A stretch of 31,403 bases of DNA from Ectocarpus siliculosus (lineage: Eukaryota > Sar > Phaeophyceae > Ectocarpales > Ectocarpaceae): contig FN649742.1 in assembly GCA_000310025.1 (NCBI GenBank), positions 1,654,939-1,686,341 on the forward strand, read 5' to 3'. This document shows, piece by piece, positions 1-12,300 of the stretch. Made by a program: the position numbers and the translations under genes. The first letter of the stretch is position 1. Each line of letters starts with the position of its first letter. The notes beneath the pieces are model-generated. The model saw only the letters and a list, made by a program, of their open reading frames with translations, had not been told where the DNA came from and made no database searches.

Positions 1-382
1 CGATGTATTCTTATGGCTGTTTGTTTGTGATTGGGGGGGGGGGGGGCGGGAGGACGAGGAGATTTGAGCATCGTGCTTGTGCGTGCCAGACCGCTCTTCT
101 GCGCAAAAAGAAACCAACTGGTAAAAAGTGCCTCGTGGGTATCGCAACATGTGTGGCATGTGTGGTGTAACTTTCTTAGCCCAATATTTTGCATCAAGGC
201 GAGGGGTGACCGGACACGTCATTGTTGTGGTGCTACGGCATGACGCTACAAAGAGACTCCAAACGCGTTTGCGTGGGTGCGTCATTTCCTAACTCCTGTT
301 GCAGCATCAACAGCGCCAACCGGCTTACTTGCGTATTTAGAAAACCAGGATACGCACGAAAGTGAAAAATACCATAATGTCT
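1..382. other. Region downstream of the formin stop
   Basis: No coding sequence recognised. It contains a G14 run at 33-46. Probably formin 3' untranslated sequence in part. Confidence 0.4.
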
Positions 383-1508
383 TCACCAGTCCATTTCATT
401 TATTTCTTCCTCAATAACTCTAGTCAAAGTAGAAACGGACGCGCTGGGGCTCCAAAACAAAGCAGTGATGAAAATAGCCGCAAAACAAGACGTACGGGAG
501 AGCACAGCTGGCTTTCCCCAAGAAGCTCGTTTTAACACACCCCGACGGAGTGAGAGACGCACTCACCGCTTAGAGGGGTCCCTGAGCTTGCTGATCTTCC
601 TGAACATGACCGCCTCGTTAACACGCTGCGTCTTGATACGCTCGTACTCGTCTTGGACCTGTCATACAAAATTATCGCCCGGACAACGCGGAAGGTAGGC
701 GTGCGCGTATAGGGGAGGGTCAAGGAATTGAGAGGGCTTCTAGAGGACACGTGCGTTGTTCGACTCCTTCGTCACGAGCCTGACTTTCACGTGCAGAAGA
801 TATGGCGAGAGACAAAAGAGCTGAAAAAATAGGGTGCTCATTCCGAGGGGTGGATGGACTGGCACTCACGTACAATGCCTACTTGCGGGCAGGAGGACGC
901 TGAAAGATAAGCGAACGCTACACGAGGGTCTCTTCCAGATACCACAGACGGAGGGAGGAGGAACAGGGAGGGAGGCACACGCCCGGACTAGACAGACAAA
1001 ACAACAAACTTCCCCTTTTTTCTCATTAAACCTTCCAAGTTAACAACTCAGGCGCATTTCGAAAACCACACACCCACGCGGGTCGAGACAAGGCGTCACA
1101 ACCACACCCACCCCACGACGAGCACACCCACCAGAATTGGCCCTCCACCTCCATCAGAAACCACTCACCGCCCCCTGCTCGTCCCAGTCGTCATCGCTCT
1201 CGTCGTCGGAGCCGTCCTCCGGGCCCGCCATGATGAGCCTCCTGCGGTTGATCAGGTCTTCATTCACGCCCAGACCCAACGGCTTGAGCTCGCTGGCCCC
1301 TCCCCCGCGCCCGCTGAGGCCCCCGCGCCCGAGACCTCTCCCCCTTGCACCACCGAAACCGCCTCTCGAGGAGGGTCTGATCGACTGCCGGGACGAGATC
1401 ATTCCCCCGCCGCGCATCCCGCGCCCGCCGCGGGTGCTGGGGGCGGCCGTCATGGGCGGCGGGTCGGAGGCTGCTGCTTCGAGCTCCTTCTTTGCCTTTA
1501 GTTCTCTC
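383..1508 (-). CDS. Formin exons 17-19: Arg/Gly-rich C-terminal tail
   Basis: Exon 1169-1508 follows exon 16 in phase (AG|G). It encodes a basic helix, then a low-complexity Arg/Gly-rich segment ([24 protein letters not shown]), and ends with an acidic [13 protein letters not shown] run before a GTGAGT donor. Exon 567-658 has a clean CAG acceptor and GTGAGT donor and encodes a charged helical stretch from [13 protein letters not shown] to RDPSKR. Exon 383-443 has a CCCAG acceptor in phase and ends [12 protein letters not shown]-stop. The last exon is inferred from splice phase alone (about 0.5); the first two are firm. RG-rich tails can bind RNA or be Arg-methylated; that is general knowledge, not shown here. 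Confidence 0.7.
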
Positions 1509-4500
1509 CTGCGGGTGACACGTAAGAGGAGCGGAGCGGGAAAAAAGCACATGTCAATATGATATGTATATTAGTCCCTCTACGGTTTTGGTTGAAGGTG
1601 TGGGTATGGATGCCAAACCATGACAACCGTCGGCAGCAGCACGCAACAAACGAACAGACAAAGACACCATGCGTGCGACAGGGACACGAAGCAGCAGCAG
1701 CATTAGCGACGGCATCAACCGGAGCCAGTGTATCCATCTGGTTGACGCCAAAACAGAACAAGTAGCAACGAAAACAGAAACGACCCTTCTCCCCGTCCCC
1801 GGAGACAAAGAGCCTACAACAAAGACGGCAGCACAAGTCAGCCGGTTAGCGCGGTCGATGATAATAATAAAACACACACAACGCAGCGACAGGCAAAAGT
1901 GCTACATACCGTAGATGACACAAGATAACACACCCCCTGGACCGATTTTCAAAGCTCGATTACTCCACGACGAAGAGGATGCATAAACGAAACAATACGT
2001 TTTCGAACAGCTCTCGACGAGACGGTTCCAACGCCGCCGTTTTCGGCGCTGTGACTCTTCCTGCTGTTGAGAAATTGAGCTTTGAAAATCGGCCAAGGGG
2101 GTGTGTTATCTTGTGTCATATACGGTATACTACCACGCGGCCAGCCTGCCAGACTGCCCCGTGTTGTCTCCTCCTCTGTCCCCGCACGCACCTCTTCATC
2201 TCCTGGGCCTCCCTCTTTCGACGGCGCTCCTCCGCCTTAACCTGTAGCTCGTTGTCCCTCACGGCGACCGCGATCATGTCCAGCAATGCCTGCCCAAACG
2301 GATGCACACCGCAAGGCAAAAAAATTTCGTCTTCCGTTTATACATATGCGCAAGGACATGCATGAAACGAAAAGCCCAGCAGAATACGTCCAAGACGAAG
2401 AAACTTCCCGCGCATGTGAGTTCCCGGTCCACCTCAGAAGCACGCTCATACACTCGAGGATCGTGTCCAACTGTTCCTCCTCACTGTTCTGCGGATCATT
2501 CCCGGTACGCATGCATCCGTACGTCACTGTATGTATGCGCGTGTACCCCGCCCACTGGAGGTCTTCCAACACGTCACTCGTAGCGATACCGCCAGCTGCC
2601 TCGCGCTTGCTGGTGGGGACACGGACCCGGGGGAACAACAAAACATCAGGTGTGCCGACAGCTACTGACGCGGAGAGCATCCTCGTCGCGCCTTTCCTGC
2701 AACACGTCGTATCCCAACTACGGTACAGCAGGCCCCCCGTCCGTCACGTAGTGCCTAGAGTTCGTGCCGCTTCCACGTGTTTGACTTGTCTTGCATGCGG
2801 TACAGATACGTGAGCGCTTGATGGTCTGTGTAACACGTAAAACGGCGGTCCCACAGGTAAGGGTGCCTGTGGGTGACAGCCCAGACAACTGCAACGCATT
2901 CTTTCATGGCGGGGCCTGTCATGGCCTTGACTCCGTGAAAAGCGTTGTCTAGTCAGAAGCATGTCGTCCTCACAGAACAAATCAAATTCGTCTGGATGCA
3001 CACACTGCGGCGCAAGACGCCGTCCATCATTTCTCGTACACGCTGTTCAGTCAGAAACATCTCGCAAAGCAACGCTTGTACAGGTTCAGCTAGCCCCCAT
3101 TCCTTCTTTCCCCGCCCCCTCCCCCTCCCTCTCCGACGTACTTGCTGCAAGAACCGTAGCGTTAGCGTTAGCGGTAGCGTTAGCGTTAAGACCTCTCACC
3201 GAGACGAGCGCGAAGAAGTCGCCGCTGGGGACCTTAGTGGGGTCCTCTCCGAACCTCTTGGCTGCGTTGTTGTAGTCCCCCTGCACGCGCTCGTACTCCG
3301 CTTCCAGCGATTCCATCTGGCTCTGAGTCATGCAAACCGCACACCCACAAAGAAAGAGAGAGAGAGAGGCGGAGAAAAAGAGAGAAGGAGTTAAGCACAA
3401 AGAGGTAAAGGAGTTATGAGAAGAGGAGACAAGGAGGTAAGAGAGAACGAGGTGAGATAGACGGAGGAAATGAGACTGGCGTGATTGTCGTTCCTCAACC
3501 GGTTAGTATTGTCGATACTGATATGCATACAGAGCAAAAGACTTGAAACGTTCGCACACACACAGCCCAGACCCATGCCCATCCATTCGTTGACCCCCCT
3601 CCCCCGTATAGGCGTAGCGCGACCCGATGCAAAACTACACAGTCAAACACACACTCCACACACACAAAGGTCAACGAGCACCCTCATCTCTCCCCCCTTC
3701 TCTTGTCAAACTCCTGCAAGCTGGCTGGCTTGTCTCCCACCTTCGCCTTCTCGAGGAAAGGTTCCACGACGTCCGCGAACTTGTCTCCCTCCAGCTTGGT
3801 CACCCCGCCCTTCGCCATTTTCAGCTGGGCTTGCATCAGCGTGAACCCCTTCGTCAGTTGGGTTACCTGCAGCAGCAGCAGCAGCAGCAACAACAACAGC
3901 GGCGGCGGCAGCGGCGGTAACAAAAACAGAAGCGACGGTTCAACGAACGGCAACAGCAGCAGCGGTAGTCCAATAATCCGAAAGCAGCAGCAGCAGCAGC
4001 AGCAGTAGTGGCACGAAACGATACCGGCAACGGCGGGCACCAGGGAAAAAAAAGAGCGGACGTAGTCCACATCAGCAACAACCTTCTCGACGAAGAGAAC
4101 GACAGGCTCAAGGGTTAAGGATTGGTTTGTGTCGGGTGGGAACGCTCCGCGCACCAAATTCTTCTGGTCTGGCTCGAGCATACATCTTCAAGAACGGACT
4201 ACATTCTCTATGTGGTTTGCCTCTATCCATGGGCGAGGCTCTACATCAACAGATAGCAGAGCTAGAACCAAAGCGTCGCCCGTATATACTAACCGCAAAT
4301 GCGTGGCACGTCGCTTTTACCGCCCCACGAAACACCCTCTTGGTGCACAGCAGCAACAGTTTCAACTTTGTTTCGCGAACAACGCCACTAAATAGGACTA
4401 AAAATAGCATGTGGAAAACAAACGCGTCGTGACCGTCTTCGCCGTACGCTCGAAGAAAACACCTGCCACGCGTACCTGCTGCTTGAGGTCCGTAAGGCTC

Positions 4501-6366
4501 CAATGCGATGCCTCAGAGGCGTGCTCCAGGTCTTGGTCCATCAACAGCAGGTCGGGCTCCTTGTCCTTCGCCCAGCTCATCAGCACGTGAAGCAACGTCT
4601 TCTTCTTGTCCATTGTCCTGTGTGTGCGTGCGCCTGCGTGTGTCAATACTAACTAGCATCGACCGCGCTTTCGGCTGACAAATAAAAGAAGATGCCAGAA
4701 TCAGAACCGGCTGATCGGTCAGCCAGTCTCTCTAATAGCGGGAACAAACACACACATGTTTGTTCTACAGTCTCCGTACTCTGGATCTCATCTCAAAGCG
4801 CGCGGACACTGCCCTCCCCACCACTCCCTTGACGGCGTCGAGCATGAGCACCGAGACAGGCCCAAATCACCATCCTGAAACACATACTATATACATCTCA
4901 TCACAAAACAAGTCGGCATCGCCTCTCTCACTTGACGGTGTCAAGCTTGAGCAGCGAGGCAAGCTTGATCGCCTTCGCCTCCCCGTTCCTAGTGCCCTCG
5001 TTCAGGTAGTTGCCCATGGCCAGCACCACCTCGATCAGCCTCTTGAGCCGGGGAGAGTCCACCACCTCGAGGACGGCGATGCTCACCAGCCCGAGCTTCT
5101 CGCTCAGGAAGTCGGCGTCGCTGGAGAAGCCCTTCATGAAGAGGGCACAGTCCAGCCGGGCCGTGTACCGGGGAATCTTGGCGGTCAGAACCATGAAGAG
5201 GGTCACCTGCGGCGGATACAACCGTGGGTACGCCGGGAGCAAAGACGATATAGGGTTCATGACACGGAGACCGGGTCGGGCGGGGGAGGAGTACTCATGT
5301 AAACGTGTGCCGCAGTCGTTAGACCATTGACCTGGCATCCTTACAACGCCGAGACGGAGCGAAATGCCGGGTGTTCGCCGGGCCAGGCTACGGTTTACAA
5401 CGATGATGCCGGAAGCTGGCATCTTCCTCGCATTTGCTGTGCCAGTTAACTCTTCGGGCTGAGGTGATCCTCATGGGGGGCTGCTTTCGACCAAGACCAC
5501 ACGTGGAGAACAAAACAGGAGGAGGGAGTAAGACTACCCCTCTCGTCATCGACGCCTCCAGCGCCAACATCCCCTCCCTCCACACACACCCCTCTCTCTC
5601 CTTCTCTCTTGTGTCCCTTTACCTCGTCAAGCTTGTCGAGATCACCCTCGTAGCCCTTGAGCGTCGGCAGGTCGTCCGGGCTGGGGGAGATGTTGCGGAG
5701 AGCGATGAACTTGTCCGTGTCAAACTTGTCGAGATCCATCGCCACCAACGAATCTCGCAAGTCGTGAGGCTTCATCCTGTCAGGGGTAGGGTGGCGGTGA
5801 CCGGGGCGGGGGGAAGGGGGTCGGGGTTAAAGTTTTCGTCCCGAGAGAGTGGTACGTACAGCGGGCGATTGTAGGACTATTTACAACAGCAGACTCACGC
5901 GCGGTGAGAACAAAAAATACCGCGTGCTCAAGTAGAGTCAAGAGGGCGGTCCACGACAACGCACCCAAAGGCAAACACGCACACACACACTCTGACCTGA
6001 ATCGCTTGAAGGCGATGCCGGTGTTCCGGAGCGTCTTCCCGTCCAGCAGCTCCACCCTCTCGGCCTTCTTCTTCTTCGCCGCCTCTGCGGCAGCCGCGGC
6101 CTCCTTCTCCTTGGCGTCCTTGTCGGCGGGCTTCTTCTCCTTCGGTTTCTCGGCGAAAGACTCAGCCAGGAGTTCCGTGGGAAGGTTCTGTGACGTCATC
6201 ATCCCGAGACGGACAAACAATTTACACACGTATTGTAGTATAATAGCCGCGCTGAGAATGACGTGTTTTCATCGGTCACCAGGATAGCGCGGTCGACGCT
6301 AATATTGAAGACACACACCATTGAGGGTGGGGTCGATGAGAGAGAGAGGAAAGACAAAGAGAGAGA

Positions 6367-6398
<32 letters not shown>

Positions 6399-9300
6399 CC
6401 AAACGGCGAGCTGCCAGATGACGTAAAAAAACACGAGCGAAAAGGAACCCACTTCGTACGGGAAGGCAGCCGAGCAGACACTCTCTTGTGAGAGAGATGG
6501 TCGACAGTCAACACCAAACGCACATTTAACCACATTCATGTCGACACCAACCACACTTGGCGACACACCGGAGGATAGCATCCACTCCCAACGGCACATA
6601 CTTAAACGAGGGAAGGGGGAAACATTTGGTCGTTTCGCCAACCATCATTGGCGGGACGTCCACCATACTACTGCTGGAGAGAAAGATCCGTGTGACCCCC
6701 CCCCCCCCCCCCCCAAAAACACACATTTCCCCTTAAAACCAACAAAAAACCAAAATCTGTTATACTCACCACCCAACTGGGGTCGATCTCGCTGAACACC
6801 GTCTGTTCCAGGTTCGCGGGCGCGATCTTGTCCCAGTGAACCGGGCGTCTTTTGGGACCCTTCGGCTTCACCGGCAGCTTCGGCGGAGGCACCAGCCCTC
6901 GCGGCACCGGTAGGCCCAACGGCGGCGGCGGCGCCCGCGGCCCGCCCATGCCTGGGAGCGGGGGCGGCATAGGCAGGCCACCGCCGCCCATGCCGGGCAG
7001 GGCGGGAGGCGCCGGGATTCCGGGCAAGGCCGGCGGGGGAGGGATTCCCCCCGCTGCAGGCATGCCGGGCAACGCCGGAGGCGGAGGGATCGCGCCCGCT
7101 GCGAGCATGCCGGGCAGGGCGGGCGGCGGCGGGATCGCGCCACGAGCGGGCATTCCGGGCAAGGCCGGCGGGGCGGGGATCGCGGACGCCGCAGGCATTC
7201 CAGGCAGGGCCGGAGGCGGCGGAATCGCGCCACGAGCGGGCATTCCAGGCAAGGCCGGCGGGGCGGGGATCGCGCTCGCCGCAGGCATGCCGGGCAAGGC
7301 GGGCGGCGGCGGGATCGCGCCGCGAGCGGGCATTCCAGGCAAGGCCGGCGGGGCGGGGATCGCGGACACCGCAGGCATGCCCGTCAGGACCGCCGCAGGC
7401 GCAGCCCCCGGGCGCGCCGGAAGGGCCGGTGGCGGTCCCGGCGGCGGCGGGGCGGAGCGCGACGCCGGTGCGGGTACGGCGGCGGCGGGGGCCTTGGAGG
7501 TCGGCTTTCCGCCGAACCCACCGTCATCGTCGTCGTCGTCGTCGCTGTCGCTCTCCATGAAGGCCGTGTCCAGCGCCGACTTGGACGAGTCCCTGAGCTT
7601 CTTCCAGTGGCTGTCGGTGCACTTGATGTCCACCATCCTCTCCATGTTGGCGGCGATGATCTCCACCACAAGGCGGGTCTCCTCCTTGTCCTGCAGCTTG
7701 TCGATCGCCGAGCGTATCGAAGCCACGGCCGGGGGGTCAGGCTCGAACTCCACGAGCGGGCCGCCGCCGCCGCCGTCGTCCCCTCCCGCCTCACTCCCGT
7801 CGCCGTCGCCACCGTCCCCTTCCTCCGTCATCCCCGTGGAGATTGCGTCCTTCATGTCTTCGTTCATGACCGTGTCAAAGAGGTCCAGCTTTTGTTAGGG
7901 AGGGTCCCGGCCACGCGCAATGGTCGTCGTTCAGATTGCGTTGCCGAGCCATATCGCACAGGCAACCCCGTCGGCGCGAACCGTTGACAGCACAACGCCG
8001 CGAGGGCGGAGAGGACACAACAGCGCGAGACACGCACACAAGAAAAGAAAAAAGCAGGAGACGGACGGAGAGCGAGAGGGAGATATCAACATATTAACCA
8101 AAGAGCGAACATGGCATCAGGCGGAAGGATAGAGGCCTCAACAAGGGACGAGCGTCATCAAATTAGTCGCACGGTGAAGCACTGCAGATGCGACAGCGTC
8201 GGGACAGCGTACGAAACAAATACCCAAACCCGAGCCCCGACAAACGCGCCATACATCAACTAGCAACACACCGCGCCCGAGGGATGGGATGGGGCCGCAT
8301 GGCGTGACCCTTCTTCATCGCTCGTGGGCGTGCCCGATTCTGCAACAACTTGAGGAGGTCTGCATTTCTCTACCTTGCGGGGGGAATTCCCGCACGTTTC
8401 GCGCGCAGACCTCTTGTTGGCGACTAGACTACCCATGTTGCTGCCCTAACGCTTGGCAATATCCCAGTGCCAGCACTCCAAATGGGAGAACCCAGACGAG
8501 TCAACCAAGTTCAAGTCGCTGTGGGCCTAAAGCAGGGGCTACTTCCGTGTGCCGCACATAAACCTACACTCGGAAATAAGGTACGCATCAACACGCTAAT
8601 AATCGATTAAGCATGATTGGAGGAGGGGGCATGATGCACGAACGATCTCTCGCAAGCAGGGCCACACCCAAGAGGAAGACCAGTGTAATCAGGCGTTCCG
8701 GAATCTGTACAGACACCCATTTTCTACCGCAGTTGCAAACCACTTGGCGGAGGGAGGGAGCCCCCGCACCCACCGCGACCTTAACAGCGTCGTCGAGTCT
8801 CTCGCCATCAACGGCCGTGAGGCATAAATGCAAGCGAGGGAGGGATTGGTCGAGAACCGGAATGGTCACAAGGACAAAAGACTGCTTAGCGGGGGAGCAA
8901 CGGATATTCCCAGCACTTTCTATATTTTCCCTCGCGGATTCGTGGCGCATCCTTTCGTAGCTTTGGCGTTCTTGGATCTCGTAGAGGGGCAACAACATCG
9001 TCAATCACCAGAACGGAGACCGGCTGCCAACTGCCAAATCTCGAGTTCGTCACTAAGTGATCAGGAGGAAAACTTCCAGCCTGCCGACAGACAAACATGC
9101 ATGCCAGGGGCCCCAAAACACTAGGCACTGCCGTTTCTAAAACGTTCACCATTGGGTCTGCAGCAAGAGGTGGAGTGACACACAAACAGACCCCATGATG
9201 GAAAAAGCGTGAAAGCACGAAAATATAACCGCTGTGGTAAAACACCTTACAGCCCGCATTTCTGTACTTTTCGAGCTATGGGACAAGCAGGTGTCCAATC

Positions 9301-12300
9301 GCCGCTTGCTCGTTTTCACTCTTACAGTACTATGCCGCACACCTTACACTGGTAGGGCAATGCGGGCGGGACTAACACAACGTAAAATAACCACAAGAGA
9401 GAGACATCGGCCGTCAATCAACACCAATACTTGCCACGATAAGCCCTGTACGGTCTTCATTTCCAACACCTCTGAATTGGAACTACGAGCTCTCTTGTTG
9501 CCGCGTACACACACCGGCGGGAACCCCCCCCCCTGCCCCTCCGCTAAAAAAAAACATGATCGTTGGAAACCCCCCCCTCCTTACCTGAGCCGCGAGCTCG
9601 TTTGTCTCCGAGACCAGAGCAGCGTCCATCATGAGCGTAGACATGCTGCCGTCGCTGCTCAAGCTGCTGCGGCGACTGCGCCGCCCGCCCTCGTCCCCCC
9701 ACTCGTCTTCCGTCCCCTCGCTGTCGTCGTCCTAATTTCGCCCAGCCACCCGCCACCCCCCACCCCATTCCGTCAGGTGCCGGATCCCCCCGCGGAAAAA
9801 CACAGACGGCGGGCGTAACCACCGCACACGACCACACGAGGGAAAAACAAGGAGGAAAGTCGGCGTCAACACTGGACGGAAATCGCTCGCTCAAAGGCAA
9901 CAATTCCTGGGTAGATTCTGCTATGCATCCGCAGTCAAAATATGCGTCAGCAGCAGCGAGGCAAGAGCGCGATCGAGCATCACGGCGAGGCCGTTGCAGA
10001 GGGCAAAACGCCTCCCTCGCATCATAGCACGAGCGTACAACAACGAGGGAGGCGTGTTGCACCCCCTGGGAAAACATGGGTTGCTTTTTCTCCGTGTTCA
10101 GGTTCCATCCCATCCCGTCCCGGCCCATCATGTATCATCCCGTCCCGGCCCATCCCATATCATCCCGCCCCATCCCATCCCATCCCATCCCGTCCCGTCG
10201 GTACCGCACCTTGGACAGGCCGAAGTAGTCCCGGACGCGCTGCATCGCCTCCAGCATCCCCGCCGAGATCATCTCGGTCCGGAGCATCACGCGCTCTTCG
10301 AACTCGAAGGCGCTCGACAGGATGGTGTTGAAGAACACGACCAGGTCCGTTATCAGGGCTACCCCAGAGCTATCCGCGTCGCCGAACGCCTCCACGAGCA
10401 AGGCGAACCGGAGGTCCTCGTCCTTGTCCACCTGATTGGCAGGGTGGGCAGGGCATTGCAAAGGGGGAATTGTGGTCCACCGGTTTACATTGGTCGTCGT
10501 GTGTACGCAGGAGTATGTGCCCTGGTTTCAGCAATGGTGGGGGTCTTACATAGCATGAGCAGTATGTGTGTGTGGGGGGGTGATCCGACTGCCTTCCCTT
10601 CGTTGTACGTGCTACACGCAGAGTCAAAACAGACCCACACGCGGTCACTAATGTATCCCTCCTCTCTCACCATACACGACTCTTGCTCCCCAAACGTAAC
10701 ATGCTCCGGGTGAACAGGAGTATATCCAATGCCCCCCCCCCCACGCCCCCACCGCCATCGCGAGTAGGACAACTCTCGATCGCAGCCCCGGCAGGTTTAC
10801 GCACCTTGACGTGGTCTAGCGCGTTGGTGACCGTCTCGAAGCCGCTCGGCCCGCTCTCCGTGACGATGGTCAGCAGCTTCAGCAGGTTGCACCTCACGTA
10901 GTTGCTGCACGAGTCGATTGCGCTCCTCTGGACGCAAACACGAAGCAGCAGACAACACACACACACGGCACACACGTACCGCCAACATTGCAGGCAGGGG
11001 ATATTGGGTTTACGAGACGTGCCGGCAGGCAGTGGAGGGTTGTAGGAATAACAACCCTTGCAGCATTCACAACTGTATACATTCCGCCCGTGGACCCCCC
11101 CCTCCACCTCCGTGATATGTCTCCCCCTCCTCTACTAATCACAAGGCCGAAGCTCTCGACCGAGCTTGGATCAGGAGGCGGGATGCGGAAAAATCTAGCC
11201 TCAAAGAGAGCTGGTGAATCAATTGCAAGGCAGATAATCTATGCCCCTGCGGCCCACACACTCCCCCAGTATCCACACTACTCTCTCTCTCTCTCTCCCT
11301 CTCAAATGATATTCTCCCTTACCGCGAGGAGGGGGAGCAGGTCAGAGCTGGCCTCGAGGGTCATCAGGCCTTGCGGCTTGTTGAGCAGGATCATGACGCA
11401 GCGCACCAGCTCCTCCTCCAGCTTGACCTCTTCTTCGGGCACCTGTCCACCCAAGAACAAACAAAAAAAGGTACAAGCAAAACGAAATTAGCAGTCGAAC
11501 AAACCTATACACCGGTCAAACCTTTGCATCGGTCTGTTCGTCAACAGACAAGGCGATCGACCCAAGACAGCAGCCGGGACGAGGTGAAGGGATCGGACCA
11601 TTCAGACCATTGCCGCACCATGCGATGGAGCTTCTGTGGTAGTATACCCAACACCCAACGTGACGTTCTCATGAGTGCGGTAGGATAAACACCCCCCCTG
11701 CCCACTCTCCTTTCTCCCCCCCCCCGTCTCTCCCCCCCCCGGTGTTTGCCATCGGGGTTGGGTTTTCGTCGCTTGGCAACGACGTTGTAAAACAAGCCGC
11801 CCCCCCCGGTGTTTGCCATCGGGGTTTGGGTTTTCGTCGCTTGGCAACGACGTTGTAAAACAAGCCCCCCACTCGGTGTTTGCCATCGGGATTGGGTTTT
11901 CGTCGCTTGGCAACGACGTTGTAAAACAAGCCAATTCACTTCGTGAACTCGGCAACCAGGTTACCGTTTTTTTTTTTTACCTCGTTTTTTTTTTGGCGGT
12001 AACCATAATGGTGGTCGAGTAGATCATGTTGTGCAGGGTGGAGAAACCTCACTCCGCGCAACGGGGGATGATCGCACCACGTTGTGTTAAAATGGTCAAG
12101 CTTCCTCGAGGCAGTTACACAGTGCTTACAACTGTCTCTGGAAGTGCAAGCACCAGAAAATAAATTAAGTCATACGTAGCTGTCATCCGTACGCAAGGAA
12201 GTAAGCACAAGATGCCGAACACCCTTAGCAGGATGCAGCTCACCCTTCATGCGACTCGCCAAATACCTCACGGCGCTTCGCGCCTGGTGATGTGAGAGCC

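Noticed and set aside
3157-3186. Telomere-like repeat
   Set aside because: The unit is TAGCGT, not a known telomere unit, and there are only five copies inside a gene.
6340-6405. GA/GT repeats as a regulatory site
   Set aside because: Simple microsatellite within an intron with no further support.
6852-7898. 348-codon plus-strand frame, Gly-rich
   Set aside because: It is the exact antisense of the FH1 exon; its repeats mirror PPPPALPG units, and the minus frame has splice signals and FH2 continuity.
11741-11934. CRISPR-like array
   Set aside because: Only three contiguous 67-bp units separated by C-runs, with no spacers, inside a retroposon in a eukaryotic intron.
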